From JAVBMO01 sp031552355 (GTDB lineage: Bacteria; Bacteroidota; Bacteroidia; Bacteroidales; P3): a stretch of 11,556 nt of DNA. The stretch lies in NCBI GenBank assembly GCA_031552355.1, contig JAVBMO010000163.1:1-11556 (forward strand), given 5' to 3'. How positions within the stretch are numbered: position 1 is the stretch's first letter; every line of letters begins with the position of its first letter. Under the pieces are notes generated by a model. The model ran no database searches. It saw nothing but the letters and a program-made list of their open reading frames with translations, and was not told the DNA's origin. A program made the position numbers and the translations under genes. Of this stretch, positions 8,901-11,556 are shown piece by piece.

Positions 8901-9060
8901 CACCCGGATAATTTACGTCAACAGTGATAATCGGATTATCGACATTGGGATATTCCCTTACGCCCAAAAAGGTGAAGCCAATTATCCCGAAAATAAAGAT
9001 AATAAGCACAAAAACAGTTGAAAGTACAGGCCTTCTGATGCTAAGTTCCGATATGTTCAT
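5998..9060 (-). CDS. RND-family (HAE1-type) inner-membrane efflux pump
   Basis: This is the proton-driven inner-membrane transporter of the pump, related to AcrB/MexB and to Bacteroides Bme pumps. The 1020-residue protein begins with the family signature MNISELSIRRPVLS and TM1 (about 12-33). A periplasmic porter domain follows, then a TM cluster from about 336 to 485, a second periplasmic domain (about 545-840) and a second TM cluster (about 845-1000). Proton-relay residues are all present: Asp400-Asp401 in GLVVDDAIVVTEN (AcrB Asp407/408), Lys912 in GLVAKNGILIVEF (Lys940), and Arg942 and Thr949 in RLRPILMTS (Arg971, Thr978). The double Asp in TM4 fits HAE1 drug or organic export rather than a heavy-metal (HME) pump. 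The start is supported by the conserved N terminus. It lies between the adaptor (116-base gap) and the TolC-like gene (31-base gap). Confidence 0.96.
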   Translation of the reverse strand: MNISELSIRRPVLSTVFVLIIFIFGIIGFTFLGVREYPNVDNPIITVDVNYPGANSDVVENQITEPLEQNINGIPGIRSLSSSSSQGRSRITVEFELNVDMETAANDVRDKVSRAQRLLPRDCDPPTVSKADADSDPIMQVDIQSNQRSLLELSEIADLTVKEQLQTITDVSSVSIWGEKRYCMRLWLDPNKMAAYGITPIDVKNAIDMENVELPSGSIEGNQVELTIRTMGLMQSPEEFNSLIIKQDDYNIVRFRDIGTAELGPEVQQSILKKNGIPVVSVVIIPQPGANQINISDEVNKRVKQIQKDLPKDVSIEIGYDNTKFIRSSIAEVEETVYIAFALVVLIIFLFLRDWRVTLIPCVVIPVSLVGAFFVMYVAGFSINVLSLLAVVLAVGLVVDDAIVVTENIYVRIEKGMKPLDAGIEGSKEIFFAVVSTTITLVAVFFPIVFMEGMTGRLFREFSIVISGAVLISAFVALTFTPMLSTKLLKRREKQNWFYRKTEPFFTGLNKFYSRSLNYFLSHKWIVFPVIAATLSVIVYFYIKIPSEMAPLEDRSQITIRTKVPEGSTYEFYRDFTEKISVLADSVAPERRVNIMMVNKNTGFSRLMLSDIKDRKRSQMEIADALSDAMRSETDARAFVQQQSTFGGRRGSMPIQYVLQAPNLEKLQAFIPAFMQKVNESPKFQMADVDLKFTKPEARVEINRDKAGLLGVSTRDIGQTLQYALSGQRMGYFYMNGKQYQILGEINRQQRNTPLDLKSIYVKNKDGFMIQLDNMVDLSESVAPPQLYRYNRFNSATVSAGLAKGVTIGEGLDEMDKIAKETLDESFRTALSGDSKSFRESSSSLLFAFLLALVLIFLILAAQFESFKDPLIIMLTVPLAIAGALIFMYYKDITMNIFSQIGIIMLIGLVAKNGILIVEFANQRQEHGIPKREAIQGAAVQRLRPILMTSFATVLGTLPLALASAEGANGRIAMGIAVIGGLIVSTFLTMYVVPAIYSYISTDRKKRDDKRNKENQLVAN

Positions 9061-9077
9061 TTTAGTATTGGGTGTAT

Positions 9078-9168
9078 GTAAGGTTAAAAGGTTTGTAAAG
9101 TTAGTAAAGTTAAAAGGTTGTAAGGTTGTAAGGTTCGAAAACGTTATGAACTTTAAAACTTTAAGAAC
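9078..9168. repeat. Degenerate tandem repeat with an inverted half, inside the efflux operon
   Basis: The gap between the adaptor and RND genes is filled by a degenerate 8-9 base repeat. GTAAGGTT occurs at 9078-9085, 9120-9127 and 9128-9135; GTAAAGTT at 9095-9102 and 9104-9111; AAAAGGTT at 9112-9119. The far half holds the complement, AACTTT at 9149-9154 and 9157-9162, which can pair with AAAGTT at 9097-9102 and 9106-9111. An AT-rich hairpin in the operon mRNA is therefore possible. I see no open frame of merit here. Confidence 0.7.
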
Positions 9169-9176
9169 TCGATAAA

Positions 9177-10280
9177 CTAATTTACAGGATCAATGATTTT
9201 GTCGATTTTCACGGGCATTCCGTCGCGCAGCTGCATAATACCAGTTACAATTAAGGTGTCACCGGCATCTAATCCTTTCAAAACCTGCAATTGCGATTCT
9301 GTGCGGATACCTTTCGACAAAGCCACCTGACGGGCAATGCCGTCTTTGTAAATATACACTATATCGCGTCCCATTTCAGCTATAACGGCTTGATTGGGAA
9401 CTGTTAATGTGTTGTCAATTTGTTTCATGCGGATGGAAATGGCTGCCGAAATTCCGGGTTTCAGTTTTCCGCCGGCATTGGGGTAGCTTGCACGTACTTT
9501 GAGTGTTCGTGTCCGCATATCTATAGCCGATTCCATGGCATAAACCGTGGCATTGTATTCGTTTAAGTCGCCTTGTATGCGGAACGCAACAGGAATTCCA
9601 GGACGTATTTGATTGGCTTGTCGCTCGTTGATAGAAAATTCCAACTTCAAAGGGCTTATTTTGGTCAAACGGGCAATAACCGTAGTCGGCGAGGCATAGG
9701 TGCCTTCGCTGACCAAACGAAGCCCGATAACTCCATCGAAAGGCGCCCGAAGTTCTGTTTGGGAAATTCGCGATTTTATCAATTCCAAATCGGCTTTCAA
9801 TTTTTCCAAATCGGTGGTTACCTGTTCGTAGGCTTCCAAACTCACGGCGTCGCGTTCCAATAGAGATTTTTGACGAAATACACGGTCGTTTGCCAAAGGC
9901 AATTGCGCCTGCAATTTTTTTAGTTCGGCCTGAAGCGGCTCATCGTTTACTTTGGCAAGCAAATCACCTTTTTTCACCAAAGTACCTTCCTGAAAATAGA
10001 TTTTGGTAATTTTCCCGGATGTTTCGAACGAGAGATCCACTTCTTCGTCGGGCATAAGGCTTCCGGTAGTGTAAACCAAATCGTTGAGGCTGGTATATTG
10101 CAAAACCTGTGCAACAATATTCAACGGTTTTCCTGAAGAAGATTTTGCCTCTGAACTTATCAACGGAGAGTCGTTTTTATCTTTTGAAAAGATTTTTTTT
10201 TGAATTTTGGGGAAGAAAGCCATGCCCAGAATTAGCACTGCTATGGTAATAATCAGGATGAGTCTTTTTTTTCGTTTCAT
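9177..10280 (-). CDS. Periplasmic adaptor (membrane fusion protein) of the RND pump
   Basis: This is the HlyD/AcrA-like adaptor that links the RND pump to the TolC-like channel. The 367-residue protein has a basic N terminus (MKRKKR) and one hydrophobic helix at about 7-24. With no lipobox cysteine, it is probably anchored by an uncleaved membrane segment instead of lipid. Domain order is standard. The first lipoyl half is at about 82-115 (SFETSGKITKIYFQEGTLV, then KKGDLLAKVND). A short alpha-hairpin follows at about 116-172, and the second lipoyl half has TELRAPFDGVIG at 175-186. A beta-barrel spans about 208-285 and a membrane-proximal domain about 290-360 (TVPNQAVI, then GLDAGDTLIVTG). It is the first gene of the operon. 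No regulator gene is adjacent; upstream is a 337-base non-coding gap. The ATG at 10280 is the only start that keeps the full anchor. Confidence 0.95.
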   Translation of the reverse strand: MKRKKRLILIITIAVLILGMAFFPKIQKKIFSKDKNDSPLISSEAKSSSGKPLNIVAQVLQYTSLNDLVYTTGSLMPDEEVDLSFETSGKITKIYFQEGTLVKKGDLLAKVNDEPLQAELKKLQAQLPLANDRVFRQKSLLERDAVSLEAYEQVTTDLEKLKADLELIKSRISQTELRAPFDGVIGLRLVSEGTYASPTTVIARLTKISPLKLEFSINERQANQIRPGIPVAFRIQGDLNEYNATVYAMESAIDMRTRTLKVRASYPNAGGKLKPGISAAISIRMKQIDNTLTVPNQAVIAEMGRDIVYIYKDGIARQVALSKGIRTESQLQVLKGLDAGDTLIVTGIMQLRDGMPVKIDKIIDPVN

Positions 10281-10392
10281 TGATCTTAGTTTTCAGGAGT
10301 ACATGAACAATTGAACGAAATTACAAACATTTTATTATATATCTGTTATGATTTAGTTAAGAATTTGTTTTGCGTTAAGTAACTGTTTAGAT

Positions 10393-10553
10393 TTATAAAC
10401 AACATCCGACATTGCCGTTGCTTTTAAGCAACGGGCTAAAATATAAACCGAACGAAAACGGCTTTAGCCAAACATTTTAACTTTTTTTATTAGGCTAAAG
10501 CCTCAAAATGTTGTTCATAACTCAAAAATCCGTCAGCTAAAGCAAACGGCAAT
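10393..10553. repeat. Nested palindromic MITE/REP-like intergenic element
   Basis: Several inverted repeats interlock here. Ends related as inverted repeats: ATTGCCGTT at 10411-10419 and AACGGCAAT at 10545-10553. The left end contains a perfect palindrome, CCGTTGCTTTTAAGCAACGG at 10415-10434. The right end holds an imperfect counterpart at 10530-10549 (CCGT ... GCT ... AGC ... ACGG). In the middle, GGCTTTAGCC (10460-10469) pairs with GGCTAAAGCC (10493-10502). A further arm, TTATAAACAACAT (10393-10405), matches the complement of 10508-10520 at 12 of 13 bases. There is no transposase frame inside. I recall similar GGCTAAAGCC and CCGTnnGCTTTAGC motifs as dispersed repeats in Bacteroidota, so a non-autonomous mobile or REP-type repeat is the best guess. 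No target-site duplication is evident. Confidence 0.6.
10524..10549 (-). terminator. Possible recG terminator formed by the right arm of the palindromic element
   Basis: On the minus strand the imperfect hairpin CCGTTTGCTTTAGCTGACGG is followed directly by ATTTTT, about 70 bases after the recG stop. The stem has internal mismatches (CCGT/ACGG and GCT/AGC pair, two positions between them do not), so it would be a weak intrinsic terminator. Its location between two co-directional but unrelated transcription units makes the role plausible. Confidence 0.35.
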
Positions 10554-10617
10554 AATTTTTAAACTGTTTCTAAATTTAGTCTGTGCAATGATAAAAGTAG
10601 ATGAAAATAAATGTGTT

Positions 10618-11556
10618 TTACGAAATCTTAGCCCAATTCCGGCTATTTCGTTTTTCCATGTTTTCCATTTGAATTTTCAGAAGAAAATATTCCGGCAATT
10701 CGAGCTGAGGATCTTTTTGTAGAATATCCATAGCCAATTGCCTCACCGTCCTGATGATGGCTTCATCTTTCACAAGATCGGCTATTTTCAAATTCAGGAC
10801 ACCACTTTGTTGGGTTCCTTGTAAATCGCCTGGGCCACGAAGTTTTAGGTCGGCATCGGCAATTTCAAAGCCGTCGTTTGTGCGCACCATGGTTTCAATG
10901 CGGGTTTTGCCTTCGGCAGAAAGCTTGTGCGAGGTCATGAGGATGCAGAAGGATTGTTCGGCGCCACGCCCCACACGTCCACGCAACTGGTGCAATTGCG
11001 ACAAACCAAAACGTTCGGCGTTTTCAATCACCATTACACTGGCATTGGGAACATCAACACCCACTTCAATCACCGTGGTAGAAACCATGATTTGGGTAAT
11101 ATTTTTCTTAAACCGTTCCATTTCATAATCCTTGTCCGCCGGTTTCATCTTTCCATGCACAATGCTGATTTGGTATTCGGGTAAAGGGAAATCGCGAGCA
11201 ATGCTTTCATAGCCATCCATCAGGTCCTTCAAATCCAACTTTTCGGATTCGTTTATCAAAGGATACACCACATAAACCTGTCGCCCCAACTGGATTTGCT
11301 GTTTCATAAAAGCAAAAAGTTTCAATCTTGCCGAATCATATTGGTGAATGGTTTGTATGGGTTTGCGGCCGGGAGGCAATTCGTCAATTATGGAACAATC
11401 CAAGTCGCCATAAACCGTCATGGCCAAAGTGCGGGGAATGGGAGTAGCCGTCATGACCAACACATGAGGCGCCATGTTGTTTTTCGCCCACATTTTGGCT
11501 CTTTGTTCCACACCAAAACGATGTTGCTCGTCAATGACAACAAAGCCTAAGTTTTG
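10618..11556 (-). CDS. recG: ATP-dependent DNA helicase RecG, C-terminal part (cut by window edge)
   Basis: RecG is the superfamily 2 helicase that remodels stalled replication forks and branch-migrates Holliday junctions. The last 312 codons of a protein of usually about 700 residues are present; the wedge domain and Walker A lie beyond the edge. The frame is open to base 11556, so the GTG at 11511 is an internal codon and not a start. Visible motifs in order: VVIDEQHRFG (motif II, DEQH), MTATPIPRTLAMT (motif III), STTVIEVGVDVPNA (motif V), QLHQLRGRVGRG (motif VI) and the RecG-specific TRG region, DGFEIADADLKLRGPGDL, ending close to the C terminus. All key residues in this part are intact. 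It is co-directional with the efflux operon but separated by 337 bases with a possible terminator, so a separate transcript is likely. Confidence 0.96.
   Translation of the reverse strand, partial: QNLGFVVIDEQHRFGVEQRAKMWAKNNMAPHVLVMTATPIPRTLAMTVYGDLDCSIIDELPPGRKPIQTIHQYDSARLKLFAFMKQQIQLGRQVYVVYPLINESEKLDLKDLMDGYESIARDFPLPEYQISIVHGKMKPADKDYEMERFKKNITQIMVSTTVIEVGVDVPNASVMVIENAERFGLSQLHQLRGRVGRGAEQSFCILMTSHKLSAEGKTRIETMVRTNDGFEIADADLKLRGPGDLQGTQQSGVLNLKIADLVKDEAIIRTVRQLAMDILQKDPQLELPEYFLLKIQMENMEKRNSRNWAKIS

Larger units (their letters stand above)
10281..10617. other. Non-coding gap between recG and the efflux operon
   Basis: This 337-base stretch has no credible open frame on either strand. 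Its recG-proximal part holds the palindromic element annotated separately. The remaining AT-rich 110 bases next to the adaptor gene presumably hold the efflux operon promoter. The best -7 candidate there is AATGTTTG on the minus strand (10324-10331), one mismatch from TAnnTTTG and without a -33 box, so I do not call it as a promoter. No obvious operator palindrome is seen near the adaptor start. Confidence 0.7.

Noticed and set aside
5997..9060. Possibility that the RND pump is a heavy-metal (CzcA-type) exporter
   Set aside because: TM4 carries the double Asp (DDAIVV) typical of HAE1 pumps, and the neighbours lack metal-binding adaptor features such as His-rich stretches.
9078..9135. Tandem short repeats considered as a CRISPR-like array
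   Set aside because: Units are only 8-9 bases and contiguous, with no unique spacers and no cas genes nearby.
10324..10331. AATGTTTG (minus strand) as a -7 promoter box for the efflux operon
   Set aside because: It misses the first T of TAnnTTTG and no TTTG lies at the -33 distance. In AT-rich DNA such a match is expected by chance, so I mention it only as a candidate.
10754..11128. 124-codon plus-strand open frame within recG
   Set aside because: It is antisense to intact, motif-rich recG sequence, with Arg/Ser/Pro-rich composition typical of a shadow frame and no recognisable motif.

Overview
The window looks like chromosomal DNA of a Bacteroidota bacterium, probably of the Bacteroidales/Marinilabiliales type. 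The grounds are a short 651-residue GyrB resembling Bacteroides GyrB, A-rich leaders without clear Shine-Dalgarno sequences, TAnnTTTG-type -7 elements, and intergenic low-complexity and palindromic repeats that I associate with this phylum from memory. It is mostly housekeeping and efflux DNA. I see no phage, insertion sequence with a transposase, CRISPR array, toxin-antitoxin pair or RNA gene.

Layout, left to right. (1) 1-116, minus: the first 38 codons of nth (endonuclease III), cut by the window edge. (2) 129-2327, minus: a 732-residue exported, all-helical TPR-like protein of unknown function, 12 bases upstream of nth and probably co-transcribed with it. (3) 2328-2509: a divergent promoter region with one TACCTTTG element facing each way. 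(4) 2510-4465, plus: gyrB. (5) 4466-4631: a convergent gap with low-complexity repeats, a small hairpin and a likely bidirectional terminator. (6) 4632-10280, minus: a tripartite efflux operon, transcribed adaptor (MFP), then HAE1-type RND pump, then TolC-like outer-membrane channel. No regulator gene lies beside it in the window. (7) 10281-10617: a non-coding gap with a nested palindromic, MITE/REP-like element of about 160 bases. (8) 10618-11556, minus: the C-terminal 312 codons of recG.

The three efflux genes together make a complete envelope-spanning pump: an inner-membrane proton antiporter, a periplasmic adaptor with an N-terminal membrane anchor, and an outer-membrane exit duct. gyrB, recG and nth are unrelated DNA topology and repair genes that happen to be neighbours. 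For two genes the longest open frame starts too far upstream. In both cases a downstream ATG fits better, because the longer version would begin upstream of the recognisable -7 promoter element, and for the TPR-like gene also because only the downstream ATG puts the signal peptide at the N terminus.

The most interesting non-coding item is the palindromic element between recG and the efflux operon. It carries two mutually exclusive inverted-repeat pairings and may also end recG transcription. The most interesting protein is the cysteine-containing exported TPR-like protein next to gyrB. I do not see a convincing new biological system.
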